A stretch of 64,000 bases of DNA from Variovorax brevis (GTDB lineage Bacteria; Pseudomonadota; Gammaproteobacteria; Burkholderiales; Burkholderiaceae_C): contig NZ_JASZYG010000001.1 in assembly GCF_030317105.1 (NCBI RefSeq), positions 992,001 to 1,056,000 of the forward strand, given 5' to 3'. How positions within the stretch are numbered: position 1 is the stretch's first letter; each line of letters opens with the position of its first letter. Under the pieces are notes generated by a model, which made no database searches, was not told the DNA's origin, and saw nothing but the letters and a program-made list of their open reading frames with translations. This document shows positions 54,809 through 63,737 of this stretch, piece after piece. Position numbers and translations under genes: made by a program.

Positions 54809-56737
54809 CTATGACGCGATGGCGTCGGCGCGCAAAACCTCCGACGGCAGCGGCGTGGCGTACAGCGCCTCGACCGCCGCTGAACGCCGCTGCATGACGG
54901 CGCGCTGGTTGACGCTGCCCTTGTCGGTCAGCTCATAGGCTTCCAGCGACGGTGCTTCGACTTGAAGCAGCAGGCGCTCGACGCGCCGCGAGGCAGCGGA
55001 GGTGTCGCCGTTTCCTTCGCGCAGCGCGTCGATCAGGCGTTGGCGCACGACCGGGTGCGCGGCAAGCTCGGCCTCGCCGGCATCGCCACTTTTGCCACTT
55101 TTGCCGCTGGTGCCGCTGGTGCCGCTGGTGCCGCTGGTGCCGGTCGCGCCGATCAACGCCCGGCACGCAGCCGCGTCGAGCCAGGCCAGCGCCGTCACTT
55201 CCGCGCGCCCTTCGCCCACGATGACCGCCTCGCGCAGCAGCGGCGCGCAGGCCTTCAGCAGCGCCTGCCGCAGCGCACCGGTGCGCACCCAAGTGCCGTT
55301 GCCCAGCTTGAAGTCCTCGGCAAAGCGCCCGCCGAACAGCAAGCCAGCCTCGGGACGTTCAGCGTCCACGAAGCGCGCCGCATCGCCGAGGCGATAGAAG
55401 CCTTCGTCGTCGCGCACGCCTTCGATCGACGGTGCATTCACATAGCGCCCCGACACATGCGGTCCCTTGACCCGCATCTCGTATCGACCGGGCAACGTCG
55501 CATCGGGCACCAGCTTGATGACGCAGCCCGGCAGCGGCACGCCGATGCAGGCGGTGTCCGTGGCCTTCCACGTGCGCATCAGCACCGCGGAGGTGGTCTC
55601 GGTCGCGGCGTAGGCCGTGCCGATGACGATCTGCCGGCCCAGCGTCTGCTCCGCCACCCGCTGAAAGCGCTCGTGCGTGTCGGAGGGCAGCATGGCGCCG
55701 GCGAAGTAGGCGAACTCCAGGCTGCCCAGCATGTGGCGAGCGAAGGCCGGGTCGCGCTCCATCTCATCGACCAGCATCGCGTAGCCGGCCGGCACGTTGA
55801 AGTAGTAGGTCGGCGCGATCTCGCGCAGGTTGGCGAGTGTCTGCGCAAAGCGCCCCGGCAACGGGCGCCCATCGTCGATGTAGAGCGTGCCGCCGAAGCG
55901 CAGGAGCCGGCCCATGACCACGTTGCCGCCCATCACGTGGTGCCAAGGCAGCCAGTCGACCTGCACCATGGTTTGCTCGGGCCTGCCGACCACTATTTGC
56001 GCGTTGACCTGTTGGGCCGCGGCCAGCATGCGGTGCGTCATTTCGACGGCCTTGGGCACGCCGGTCGAGCCGGAGGTGAACATGTACTTGGCGACGGCAT
56101 CCGGCTGGGCCCGCGGCTCGGACATGGCGCTGGCTGCCGCATGCGAACTCATGAACCCGTCGACAGTCACAGCGCCCTGCGGCGGGTTCGACGCAACGAT
56201 CATGCGGCTCGCAGGAATGCCGCTCGCCTGCAAGGCACGTCCGAATCGTTCACCGTCCTGCGCGAACACGAGCCACGGCTCGACAAGCGAGAGCACACCA
56301 CGCAGACGCTCCAGCGGTCCCGCCGCCAAGCCGTACGCGGGCGACACCGGTGCAACGGGCACGCCTGCCCAATGGGCCGCCCAGGTGAGCAAGGCGTGCT
56401 CGATGGAATTCTCGGAAAGGATCGCCAGCGGACGACCCGGGCCCGCGCCTGCTTCGACGAGCGAAGCAGCCAACCGGCACACCTTGTCCTGCGCTTCGGC
56501 GTAGGAAATGCGGCGCCACGCCCCACCTTCGTCACGCTGGGCCAGCAGCGTCTGCTGCGGCCGCAGCGCGGCCCAGTGCTTCAACCAGTGCACGACGGAA
56601 TCGGGGTGATCGTCCAGTGTGCGCGGCGAGCGCAACAGCACCACGCCCGAAGACAAGCGCTCCACCTCGACGGCAGGTGGATCGAAGGTGGCAAGCGGCT
56701 GGGCCGGCAAGGGTTCACGGGTGGTCGGCATTTTCAT
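54809..56737 (-). CDS. Acyl-CoA ligase, feruloyl-CoA synthase-like (second copy)
   Basis: This 642-residue paralogue of the ligase at 45392 has the same markers: KYMFTSGSTGVPKAVEMTHR, QVDWLPWHHVMGGNVVMGRL, YAATETTSAVL and ELTDKGSVNQRAVMQRR. A tandem 9-base repeat gives a Gly-Thr-Ser/Gly-Lys-Ser run late in the chain, at a place that should be a surface loop. Start candidates are ATG at 56737 or 56731; a TTG at 56746 is less likely. Dyad E lies 15 bases upstream. The Bug gene follows in the same direction after 79 bases. Confidence 0.86.
   Translation of the reverse strand: MKMPTTREPLPAQPLATFDPPAVEVERLSSGVVLLRSPRTLDDHPDSVVHWLKHWAALRPQQTLLAQRDEGGAWRRISYAEAQDKVCRLAASLVEAGAGPGRPLAILSENSIEHALLTWAAHWAGVPVAPVSPAYGLAAGPLERLRGVLSLVEPWLVFAQDGERFGRALQASGIPASRMIVASNPPQGAVTVDGFMSSHAAASAMSEPRAQPDAVAKYMFTSGSTGVPKAVEMTHRMLAAAQQVNAQIVVGRPEQTMVQVDWLPWHHVMGGNVVMGRLLRFGGTLYIDDGRPLPGRFAQTLANLREIAPTYYFNVPAGYAMLVDEMERDPAFARHMLGSLEFAYFAGAMLPSDTHERFQRVAEQTLGRQIVIGTAYAATETTSAVLMRTWKATDTACIGVPLPGCVIKLVPDATLPGRYEMRVKGPHVSGRYVNAPSIEGVRDDEGFYRLGDAARFVDAERPEAGLLFGGRFAEDFKLGNGTWVRTGALRQALLKACAPLLREAVIVGEGRAEVTALAWLDAAACRALIGATGTSGTSGTSGTSGKSGKSGDAGEAELAAHPVVRQRLIDALREGNGDTSAASRRVERLLLQVEAPSLEAYELTDKGSVNQRAVMQRRSAAVEALYATPLPSEVLRADAIAS
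55087..55140. repeat. Six 9-base tandem repeats inside the ligase gene
   Basis: Two units of CACTTTTGC (55087-55104) are followed by four identical units of CGCTGGTGC (55105-55140). Read on the minus strand they encode repeated Gly-Thr-Ser and Gly-Lys-Ser. Because the unit is three codons long, gain or loss of copies would not shift the frame. Confidence 0.9.
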
Positions 56738-56751
56738 CCAGTCCAATTAAC

Positions 56752-56764
56752 TTAACGGTGTTAT
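56752..56764. promoter_or_regulatory. TetR-regulon dyad E, before the second ligase gene
   Basis: TTAAC-GGT-GTTAT matches the island dyad in nine of ten arm positions. It lies 15 bases before the ATG at 56737, in the 178-base divergent gap shared with the iron-dependent dehydrogenase gene, which has its own dyad C 80 bases away. Confidence 0.68.
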
Positions 56765-56843
56765 GTTTTGGATTCTGGACAGTTCACCGCATTTGGATAG
56801 ACAGTAGTAACCCTTAGTTCAAATGCAACGCCAAAAAACTATC

Positions 56844-56872
56844 TTGACACTGTTAGGATGACGCCATATCCT
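56844..56872 (+). promoter_or_regulatory. Promoter with dyad C, before the iron-dependent dehydrogenase gene
   Basis: TTGACA (56844-56849), 17 bases, then TATCCT (56867-56872) form a strong sigma-70 pattern. The dyad TTGAC-ACT-GTTAG (56844-56856) covers the -35 element exactly as at dyad B, with 19 identical bases. The ATG follows 43 bases after the -10 element. Confidence 0.78.
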
Positions 56873-56915
56873 GCCGCATCCCTCACCCCTCCACACATCA
56901 ACGAAGGAGCCACGC

Positions 56916-58097
56916 ATGCACACGACCGGTACCCATCTCTTCCCCGCCATGGACCGCGTGATCTTTGGCAAGCCGATGGCCGAAGCCGTCGCCGACGAAG
57001 CAAAGCGCCTGGGCAAGAAGCGCGTCTTCCTGATCGTCAGCCGCACGCTCAACACGCAGACCGATGCCATCGCCAAGCTGCGCGACGCGCTGGGCGATCG
57101 TTTCGGCGGCCTGTATGACGGCGTTCCTCAGCACACCTCGCGCGAAGTGGTGGCGACGGCAACGCGCGCGGCGCTCGATGCGCAAGCGGACCTGCTGGTG
57201 GCGGTGGGTGGCGGCTCGGTGGTGGACGCGGCCAAGATGATTTCCGTGTGCATGGAGCACAAGCTGACCGATCCGCGCCTCGAAGGCCTGGACGCCTTCG
57301 AGACCAAGCCGGGCCCCGATGGCAGGCCGATTCGCGCCGAGTTTCGTGGCCCCTCCGTTCGCATGATCGCGGTGCCCAGCACGCTTTCGGGCGGCGAGTA
57401 CAACGCAGGCTGCCTGGTCACGGACACGCACCGCAAGCTCAAGCAGACCTTCTTCCATCCGTTGATGATGCCGCTGGCCATCGTGCTGGATCCGCAACTC
57501 GCGCTGCATGCGCCCGAGACGCTGTGGGTCGGCTCGGGCACACGCGCCATGGACCACGCCATCGAGGCGCTGTGCAGCCGCATGGGCAATCCGCTGGTCG
57601 ATGCAGTGGTGCTCGACGGCATCCGGCGCATGGTGGATGCGCTGCCGCGCAGCCGGGCGAACCCGGGCGACGTCGAGGCGCGCCGCGACTGCCAGATTGC
57701 TTCCTGGCTTTGCTCCTATGGCCTTCAGTCGCGCGTGCCCATGGGCGCCAGCCACGCGATCGGCCATGTGCTGGGCGGCAGTTGCGACGTTCCTCACTAC
57801 CTGTGCACGCCGGTGATGATGCCGGGCATCCTCCAGTTCAACCAATCGGCGTCGGAAGAAGCGCAGCGCCTGCTGGCCGCCGCGCTGGGCCATCCTGGCA
57901 AGAGCGCGTCGGAAGCCTTCCGGGCCTTCGCGCAATCGCTCGGCCTGCCGACGGGCCTTGCCGGCGTGGGGGTCGGTCGCGATCAATTCGACCTGATCTC
58001 GCAAAACACCATGACCGAGTTCTTCATCTTCAGCAATCCGCGCAAGGTGCGCACGCCGCAGGAAGTGCTGGAAATCCTCGAGCTCGCCGCACAGTGA
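56916..58097 (+). CDS. Iron-containing dehydrogenase, maleylacetate-reductase-like
   Basis: This 393-residue group III alcohol dehydrogenase has the NAD(P) loop VAVGGGSVVDAAKMI, PSTLSGGEYNAGCLVTD and metal-ligand His residues in GTRAMDHAIEALCS and GASHAIGHVLGG. The STLSGGE phrase is shared with maleylacetate reductases, which reduce a double bond in ring-cleavage products to 3-oxoadipate. Whether it acts on such a product or on an ordinary aldehyde or ketone is open, because no ring-cleaving dioxygenase gene is present here. AAGGAG precedes the ATG. A Bug receptor gene and the second NmrA-like gene follow in the same direction. Confidence 0.88.
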   Translation: MHTTGTHLFPAMDRVIFGKPMAEAVADEAKRLGKKRVFLIVSRTLNTQTDAIAKLRDALGDRFGGLYDGVPQHTSREVVATATRAALDAQADLLVAVGGGSVVDAAKMISVCMEHKLTDPRLEGLDAFETKPGPDGRPIRAEFRGPSVRMIAVPSTLSGGEYNAGCLVTDTHRKLKQTFFHPLMMPLAIVLDPQLALHAPETLWVGSGTRAMDHAIEALCSRMGNPLVDAVVLDGIRRMVDALPRSRANPGDVEARRDCQIASWLCSYGLQSRVPMGASHAIGHVLGGSCDVPHYLCTPVMMPGILQFNQSASEEAQRLLAAALGHPGKSASEAFRAFAQSLGLPTGLAGVGVGRDQFDLISQNTMTEFFIFSNPRKVRTPQEVLEILELAAQ

Positions 58098-58131
58098 ACG
58101 ACGTACAGCAGCCCGCTCCAAGGAGACAACC

Positions 58132-59106
58132 ATGAACGACGCAATCGGTGGCATCAACCGCCGCACCCTGCTTGCCGCGGCCGCCCTGCTGGCCCCCGCG
58201 GCCCATGCAAAGGCGGGCTATCCGGCACGCCCCATCACCGTGATCTGCCCTTTCAGCCCCGGTGGAACGGCGGACGTGCAACTGCGCGTACTCACCGCTG
58301 CGGCATCGCGCGAAATCGGCCAGCCGATGGTGGTTGAAACCCGCGCCGGCGCGGCCGGAACGCTCGGGCCTTCGACCCTGCTCAACAGCGCCGCGGATGG
58401 GTACACGCTGTCATTCGCGACGGCCATTGCCCTGCTGCGCCAGCCCTTCATCCAGCCCACGCGCTACGACCCGGCAAAGGACTTCACCTACATCATCGGC
58501 GTGACGCGCTTCGAGTGCGGCCTGGTCGTCAGGGCGGATGCGCCGTGGAAGACGCTCGACGAATTCCTGCGCGACGCCAAGCGCAAGCCGGGCGGCATGT
58601 CCTACGGCACTGCGGGCCAGGCCACGGCCCAGCACACCGCGATGCTCAAGCTCGCCGACAAGCTGGGCATCGAATGGACCAACGTGCCCTACAAGGGTTC
58701 GGCGGACGTGTTCAATGCGCTCTCGGCCGGCCAGGTGGACGCGATTTCAGAAACCTCCGGCTGGGCGCCCTTCGTCGACAGCGGCAAGTTCCGCATCCTC
58801 GCCATGTACAGCGACAAGCGCCTCAAGCGCTGGCCCGACGCGCCCACGCTCAAGGAGTCGGGCTACGACATCGTCGAGTCGATTCCGTGGGGCATCGTGG
58901 GCCCGGCGCGCCTGGATCCGGCCGTCGTCAAGACCCTCTTCGACGTCTTCAGCAAGGCGATGCAAGACCCCGCCTTCATCAGCAATCTCGCGACGGTGGG
59001 CCAGGAAGCCTGGGGCGCGGATTCACGCACCTTTACCGACTACATGCTGTCGCGCATTCCGCTCGAACGCGAAGCCGTGACGCGGTATCGACTCAAGCAA
59101 CAGTAG
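58132..59106 (+). CDS. Bug-family periplasmic receptor (second copy)
   Basis: This 324-residue receptor is related to the one at 53779. The signal region NRRTLLAAAALLAPAAHAKA contains a twin arginine and could use Tat or Sec export. Bug markers are YPARPITVICPFSPGGTADVQLR, GYTLSFATAIALLRQPF and VPYKGSADVFNALSAGQVDA. It lies 34 bases after the dehydrogenase gene and 21 bases before the NmrA-like gene, so the three are one unit under dyad C. Confidence 0.92.
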   Translation: MNDAIGGINRRTLLAAAALLAPAAHAKAGYPARPITVICPFSPGGTADVQLRVLTAAASREIGQPMVVETRAGAAGTLGPSTLLNSAADGYTLSFATAIALLRQPFIQPTRYDPAKDFTYIIGVTRFECGLVVRADAPWKTLDEFLRDAKRKPGGMSYGTAGQATAQHTAMLKLADKLGIEWTNVPYKGSADVFNALSAGQVDAISETSGWAPFVDSGKFRILAMYSDKRLKRWPDAPTLKESGYDIVESIPWGIVGPARLDPAVVKTLFDVFSKAMQDPAFISNLATVGQEAWGADSRTFTDYMLSRIPLEREAVTRYRLKQQ

Positions 59107-59127
59107 CCAGCCAACAGGAGCCAACGG

Positions 59128-60057
59128 ATGACAACGAAACATGACAAGCCGATCCTCGTGACCGGCGCCGCCGGCGACGTCGGCGGCATCGGCCGCAACG
59201 TGACGGCGCTGCTGCTCGCCAAGGGACATCGCGTGCGCGCCCTGGTGCGGCGCGAGGATGAGCGCGCCGATGCACTTCGCGAGCTCGGCGCCGAGGTCGT
59301 GCAAGGCGACCTGACCGACCTGCATTCGATGCACCGCGCCATCGAGGGCTGTGCCCGCGTCTACTTCGGCATGTCGGTGTCGGCTGCCTACCTGGAAGCA
59401 ACGGTCAACACCGCCGCGGTCGCACTGCACCACGGCGTTGAAGCCTTCGTGAACATGTCGCAGATGACGGTGACGCAGATGAGCATCACCGAGTCCACCG
59501 AAAGTCCCCAGCACAAGCTGCACTGGCTGGCCGAGCAGGCGCTGGCCTGGTCGGGGTTGCCGGTGGTCACGGTGCGCCCGACCGTCTTTCTGGAGGGCTT
59601 CTTCCTGCGCTTCGCGGCGGCCGGCGTGCGTCGCGCCAACGAACTCGCGTTGCCGATGGGCACCGGCAAGACATCGCCGATCTCGGCTGTCGACGTCGCG
59701 CGCTCGGTGGCTGCGATCCTCGACGATCCGGCACCGCACATCGGGCAGGTCTACAACCTCACCGGGCCCGAGTCCGCCGATCTGGCGCACTACGCGCATG
59801 CGTTCTCGCAGGCACTGGGCCGCAGCATCCGCTACCGTGACGTGCCGCTGGAACCATGGAGTCGCAAGCTGCTCGAAGCGGGCCTTCCGGCGCATCTGGT
59901 GCAGCACGTGTCGGCCATGGCCGCGCTCAACGTGCAAGGTCGCTACGACCGCATGAGCGACGATGTGGCGCGCCTGACCGGCGAGGCGCCGATGAGCGTG
60001 CACGACTTCGTCAAGCTGCACGCCGCGAGCTTCACGGCGCGAGAAGCTGTGTCCTGA
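59128..60057 (+). CDS. NmrA-like NAD(P)-dependent reductase (second copy)
   Basis: This 309-residue paralogue of the protein at 47935 has the same unusual glycine motif (ILVTGAAGDVGGIGRNVTAL) and the NADP-type ALVRREDERADALRELGAEV. Shared phrases include EAFVNMSQMTVTQMSITE and QHKLHWLAEQAL. AGGAG lies before the ATG. It closes the dehydrogenase-Bug-reductase unit and is followed by a strong terminator. The substrate is unknown; enone or quinone reduction would be typical for the group. Confidence 0.86.
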   Translation: MTTKHDKPILVTGAAGDVGGIGRNVTALLLAKGHRVRALVRREDERADALRELGAEVVQGDLTDLHSMHRAIEGCARVYFGMSVSAAYLEATVNTAAVALHHGVEAFVNMSQMTVTQMSITESTESPQHKLHWLAEQALAWSGLPVVTVRPTVFLEGFFLRFAAAGVRRANELALPMGTGKTSPISAVDVARSVAAILDDPAPHIGQVYNLTGPESADLAHYAHAFSQALGRSIRYRDVPLEPWSRKLLEAGLPAHLVQHVSAMAALNVQGRYDRMSDDVARLTGEAPMSVHDFVKLHAASFTAREAVS

Positions 60058-60079
60058 AGGCTTGTTCCAGCCCATGAAG

Positions 60080-60111
60080 AAAGGCCAGCGGCTCGCGCCC
60101 TGGCCTTTTTT
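60080..60111 (+). terminator. Rho-independent terminator at the end of the island
   Basis: The stem AAAGGCCAG (60080-60088) pairs with CTGGCCTTT (60100-60108) with an 11-base loop, and the T-run continues to 60111. It lies 23 bases after the NmrA-like stop and closes the TetR-controlled region. Confidence 0.88.
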
Positions 60112-60232
60112 ATTCTTCACGGACCGGCACGTTCGCGCTGGCCTTCCTGCAGGCGATTCACGAACTGCTCGGGGCCGCAGCACCTGGCCGCGAAACGCCT
60201 CTTCGGCAGTGAACTCTGCCGATGCGCCTTCT

Positions 60233-61414
60233 TCAGAAGATCTCGAACAGCCCCGCCGCGCCCATGCCGCCGGCGATGCACATCGTCACCACGCCCCACT
60301 TGGCCTTGCGGCGGCGCCCTTCGAGCAGGATGTGCCCGGCAAGCCGCGCGCCCGTCATGCCGAAGGGGTGGCCGATGGAAATGGCACCGCCGTCCACGTT
60401 CAGGCGCTCGGCCGGGATGCCCAGCGTCTGCTGGCAATAGATGGACTGCGAAGCGAAGGCTTCGTTGAGTTCCCACAGGTCGATGTCCTCGACCTTGAGG
60501 CCAAAGCGCTGCAGCAGCTTGGGCACCGCGAACACCGGGCCGATGCCCATTTCGTCAGGCTCGCAACCAGCCACCGCCATGCCGCGGAAGGCGCCCAGGG
60601 CTTGCAGGCCCAGGCGCTCGGCCTCCTTGGCTTCCATCATCACGCAGGCACTGGCGCCGTCGGACAGCTGCGAGGAATTGCCCGCGGTGATGAACTTTTC
60701 GGCACCCTTCACAGGCGCCAGCTTGGCCAGCGACTCATAGGTGGTGCCGGCGCGATTGCAGGTGTCGTGGTCCACGGTCACCTGCTTCTTGCTGACCTCG
60801 CCGGTGTCCTTGTCCTTCATCGCCATGGTGGTGGTGATGGGCACGATCTCCTCGCGATAGCGGCCGGCCTCCTGCGCCTGTGCGGTCTTGCGCTGGCTTT
60901 CCACGGAGAAGTGGTCCTGCGCCTCGCGGCTGATGCCGTAGCGCTGCGCCACGATGTCGGCGGTGTCGATCATCTCCATGTAGAGCTGCGGCTTGTGTTC
61001 GACGATCCACGGGTCCAGCCCCGAGCTGCCGTCGTCGCGCGTTCGGATGCCGGAGATGCTTTCCACCCCGCCCGCGATCATGGCCGGCGCGCCGTCCACC
61101 ACGATGCGCCCGGCGGCAATGGCAATGGCCTGCAGGCCCGAGGCGCAGAAACGGTTGACCGTGGTGCCGGCGATGCTGAGCGGCAATTCCGAACGGATGA
61201 TGGCCTGCCGCGCGATGTTGCGGCCGGTGATGCCCTCTGGATAGCCGCAGCCGAGGATGGCGTCCTCGATCAGCGCCGGGTCGACACCCGAACGCTCGAC
61301 GGCGGCGCGCACCGCGAAGCTGGCCAGCGTCGGGCCGGGCGTGATGTTGAGTTCGCCGCGGTGCGACTTCGTGAGTGGCGTGCGGGCGGTGGAGACGATG
61401 ACGGCCTGGCGCAT
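60233..61414 (-). CDS. Acetyl-CoA C-acyltransferase (thiolase)
   Basis: This 393-residue thiolase has the nucleophile Cys in NRFCASGLQ, the conserved ELNEAFASQ, a His in [11 protein letters not shown] and the second Cys in [12 protein letters not shown]. It would carry out the thiolytic last step of beta-oxidation or its reverse. It follows the FadB-like gene after 71 bases in the same direction, so the two supply the last three steps of a beta-oxidation turn. The family does not tell chain length. Confidence 0.93.
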   Translation of the reverse strand: MRQAVIVSTARTPLTKSHRGELNITPGPTLASFAVRAAVERSGVDPALIEDAILGCGYPEGITGRNIARQAIIRSELPLSIAGTTVNRFCASGLQAIAIAAGRIVVDGAPAMIAGGVESISGIRTRDDGSSGLDPWIVEHKPQLYMEMIDTADIVAQRYGISREAQDHFSVESQRKTAQAQEAGRYREEIVPITTTMAMKDKDTGEVSKKQVTVDHDTCNRAGTTYESLAKLAPVKGAEKFITAGNSSQLSDGASACVMMEAKEAERLGLQALGAFRGMAVAGCEPDEMGIGPVFAVPKLLQRFGLKVEDIDLWELNEAFASQSIYCQQTLGIPAERLNVDGGAISIGHPFGMTGARLAGHILLEGRRRKAKWGVVTMCIAGGMGAAGLFEIF

Positions 61415-61485
61415 GAGCTTGTCCTTGAGGTTTCAGGTGACGCCGCCCTCCCCCTGTCCGGGGGATGCGGCAGGGGTGGATGAGT

Positions 61486-63612
61486 TCAGCCTTGCGGCTG
61501 GTTGAGGCTCGAGAAATCCTTGCCCTCGGCCACGAGCTTTTCAAGCAGCGGTGCGGGCTGCCAGAACAGCGGGTTTTCCTTGGCGAAGGCGCGGATGTCT
61601 TCCAGCACCTTGGGCAGGCCCACCATGTCGGCATACTTCATCGGGCCGCCGCGGTGGCGCGGGAAGCCGTAGCCGTAGAGGAAGGTCACGTCCACGTCCA
61701 GCGGGCGCAGCGCGATGCCTTCGGCCACGACCTTGGCGCCTTCGTTGATCATCGCGGCCATGTAGCGGCGCATGATCTCATCGGCCGTGAACTTGCGCGG
61801 CGTGACGCCCTTCTTCTGGCGTTCCGCATCGACGATGGCCAGCACTTCGGGATCCTCCTGGCCGGCGCGTGCGCCTTGGGGATACAGGTACCAGCCGCGG
61901 CCGGTCTTCTGGCCGAACCAGCCGCGCTCGCAGATGCGGTCGGCCATCTCGACGTAGCGCGCCTTCGGGTCGCGCGTGGCGGCCTTGCGCTTGCGCGTGG
62001 CCCAGCCGATGTCGCCGCCAGCCAGGTCCGAGACCTGGAAGGGGCCCATCGGGTAGCCGAAGCCGCGCACCGCGGCGTCGATCTCGTAGGGGCTGGCGCC
62101 GTCTTCCAGGATGTGGTCCGCGGCCTGCCGGTACACGGCCAGGATGCGGTTGCCGATGAAGCCGTCGCACACGCCGGCACGCACCGGCACCTTCTTCATG
62201 CGCTTGGCGAGCGCGAAGGCGGTGGCGACCACGTCGGCACTGACCTTGGCGGGCACCACGATCTCCAGCAGCTTCATGATATTGGCCGGGCTGAAGAAGT
62301 GCAGGCCCACCACGTCCTGCGGGCGCGAGGTGCTGGCGGCGATGGCGTCGATGTCCAGGTAGGAGGTGTTGGTGGCCAGCACGGCACCGGCCTTGCACAC
62401 GCGGTCCAGTTCCTTGAACACGGCCTTCTTGACCTCGATGTCCTCGAACACCGCTTCGATGACCAGGTCGACGTCGGCGAACGCGGCGTAGTCGGTGCTG
62501 CCGGTGTAGCGGGCCATCACCGCGGCCTTCGCCTCGGGCGTCATGCGGCCCTTGGCGATCAGGCCGTCGTAGACCTTCTCGACATTGGCGCGCCCGCGAT
62601 CGATGGAAACCTGGTCGCGCTCGACCATCACCACCGGCAAGCCCGCGTCGAGCGCGGAAACGGCGATGCCCGCACCCATGGTGCCGCCGCCGACGATGCC
62701 CACGCTTTCCAACTTGCGCGGCTGCGCGGCCTTGGCCTCGGGCACCTTGGCCACTTCGCGCTCGGCGAAGAAGGCATGGATGAGGCCGGCGCGCTGCGGG
62801 CTGTCGATGCAGGCGAGGAAGGCCTCGCGCTCCAGCTTCACGGCCTCTTCAAAGGGCTTGTCGAGCGTGGTCTGCACGGCCTCGACGATCTTCATCGGCG
62901 AGAACAGGCCGCGCGACTTCTTCGCCGTGTCGGCCTTGGCAGCGTCAATCGCGGCCTGCGCGGCGGCGCGGTCGGCCAAGGCCTGCGCGTCGCGCGTGCG
63001 GCGCACGCCGGCGCCCTGTGCCAGCAACTTGTTGGCGTGGGCCAAGCCGGCGGCCTGTGCGTCATCGCCGGCGGCCAATTCGTCCACCAGGCCGAGTGAC
63101 AGCGCTTCCTTGGCCTTCGCGTGGCGGCCGCTGAGCATCAAGTCCAGTGCGGCCTGTGCGCCGACCAGGCGGGGCGCGCGCACCGTGCCACCGGCACCGG
63201 GCATCAGGCCCAATTGCACCTCGGGCAGGCCCAGCTTGGCGTCCTGCAAGGCCACGCGGTAGTGTGCGGCCAGCGCGATCTCCAGGCCGCCGCCCAGCGC
63301 GGCGCCACGGATGGCGGCGACCACCGGCTTGTTGCACGCTTCGATGCGGTTGCACACCTCGGGCAGCGAAGGCGGCTGCGGCGCCTGGCCGAATTCGCGG
63401 ATGTCGGCGCCGGCCACGAAGTTGGCGCCCTCGCCCACGATGAGGATCGCCTTCACATCCGGATCGACGTCGGCGGCTTCGATGGTTTCCTTCAGGCCGC
63501 GGCGAACCGCCGACGAGATGGCGTTGACGGGCGGATTGCCGATGGTGATGCACAGCACGTCGCCATGGCGGGCGCTGCGTACGACATCGGCGGGTGCGGA
63601 AGTGGGGGTCAT
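61486..63612 (-). CDS. Bifunctional enoyl-CoA hydratase/3-hydroxyacyl-CoA dehydrogenase (FadB-like)
   Basis: The protein has 708 residues. Residues 1-200 form an enoyl-CoA hydratase/isomerase domain with FVAGADIREFG and the two catalytic Glu in GGGLEIALAAHYRVALQDA and GLPEVQLGLMPGAGG. Residues of about 295-580 form the dehydrogenase domain, with GGGTMGAGIAVSALDAGLPV, LATNTSYLDIDAIA, VGLHFFSPANIMKLLEIV and GFIGNRI. A C-terminal domain ends the chain. The order matches peroxisomal-type multifunctional enzymes. It faces away from the LysR gene across a 125-base gap with palindromes. Confidence 0.93.
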   Translation of the reverse strand: MTPTSAPADVVRSARHGDVLCITIGNPPVNAISSAVRRGLKETIEAADVDPDVKAILIVGEGANFVAGADIREFGQAPQPPSLPEVCNRIEACNKPVVAAIRGAALGGGLEIALAAHYRVALQDAKLGLPEVQLGLMPGAGGTVRAPRLVGAQAALDLMLSGRHAKAKEALSLGLVDELAAGDDAQAAGLAHANKLLAQGAGVRRTRDAQALADRAAAQAAIDAAKADTAKKSRGLFSPMKIVEAVQTTLDKPFEEAVKLEREAFLACIDSPQRAGLIHAFFAEREVAKVPEAKAAQPRKLESVGIVGGGTMGAGIAVSALDAGLPVVMVERDQVSIDRGRANVEKVYDGLIAKGRMTPEAKAAVMARYTGSTDYAAFADVDLVIEAVFEDIEVKKAVFKELDRVCKAGAVLATNTSYLDIDAIAASTSRPQDVVGLHFFSPANIMKLLEIVVPAKVSADVVATAFALAKRMKKVPVRAGVCDGFIGNRILAVYRQAADHILEDGASPYEIDAAVRGFGYPMGPFQVSDLAGGDIGWATRKRKAATRDPKARYVEMADRICERGWFGQKTGRGWYLYPQGARAGQEDPEVLAIVDAERQKKGVTPRKFTADEIMRRYMAAMINEGAKVVAEGIALRPLDVDVTFLYGYGFPRHRGGPMKYADMVGLPKVLEDIRAFAKENPLFWQPAPLLEKLVAEGKDFSSLNQPQG

Positions 63613-63698
63613 CAGGTTGTCTCCAAAGCACGGTGGCCGCAAGCGGGTCTTGCCGCGATTCTGATATGGCAATCCAATATCTACAATTGCAGCGTTGA

Positions 63699-63725
63699 TT
63701 GACACACTGTCAAGTCCTGCTTGAC
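63699..63725. promoter_or_regulatory. Overlapping palindromes between fadB-like and lysR genes
   Basis: TTGACA-CAC-TGTCAA (63699-63713) and GTCAAG-TCCTG-CTTGAC (63709-63725) are two perfect dyads that share five bases. They lie 12 bases before the lysR ATG and about 90 bases before the divergent fadB-like ATG, the usual place for LysR binding sites. Binding by this LysR protein is inferred from position. Confidence 0.7.
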
Positions 63726-63737
63726 GGTGGAACCCAC

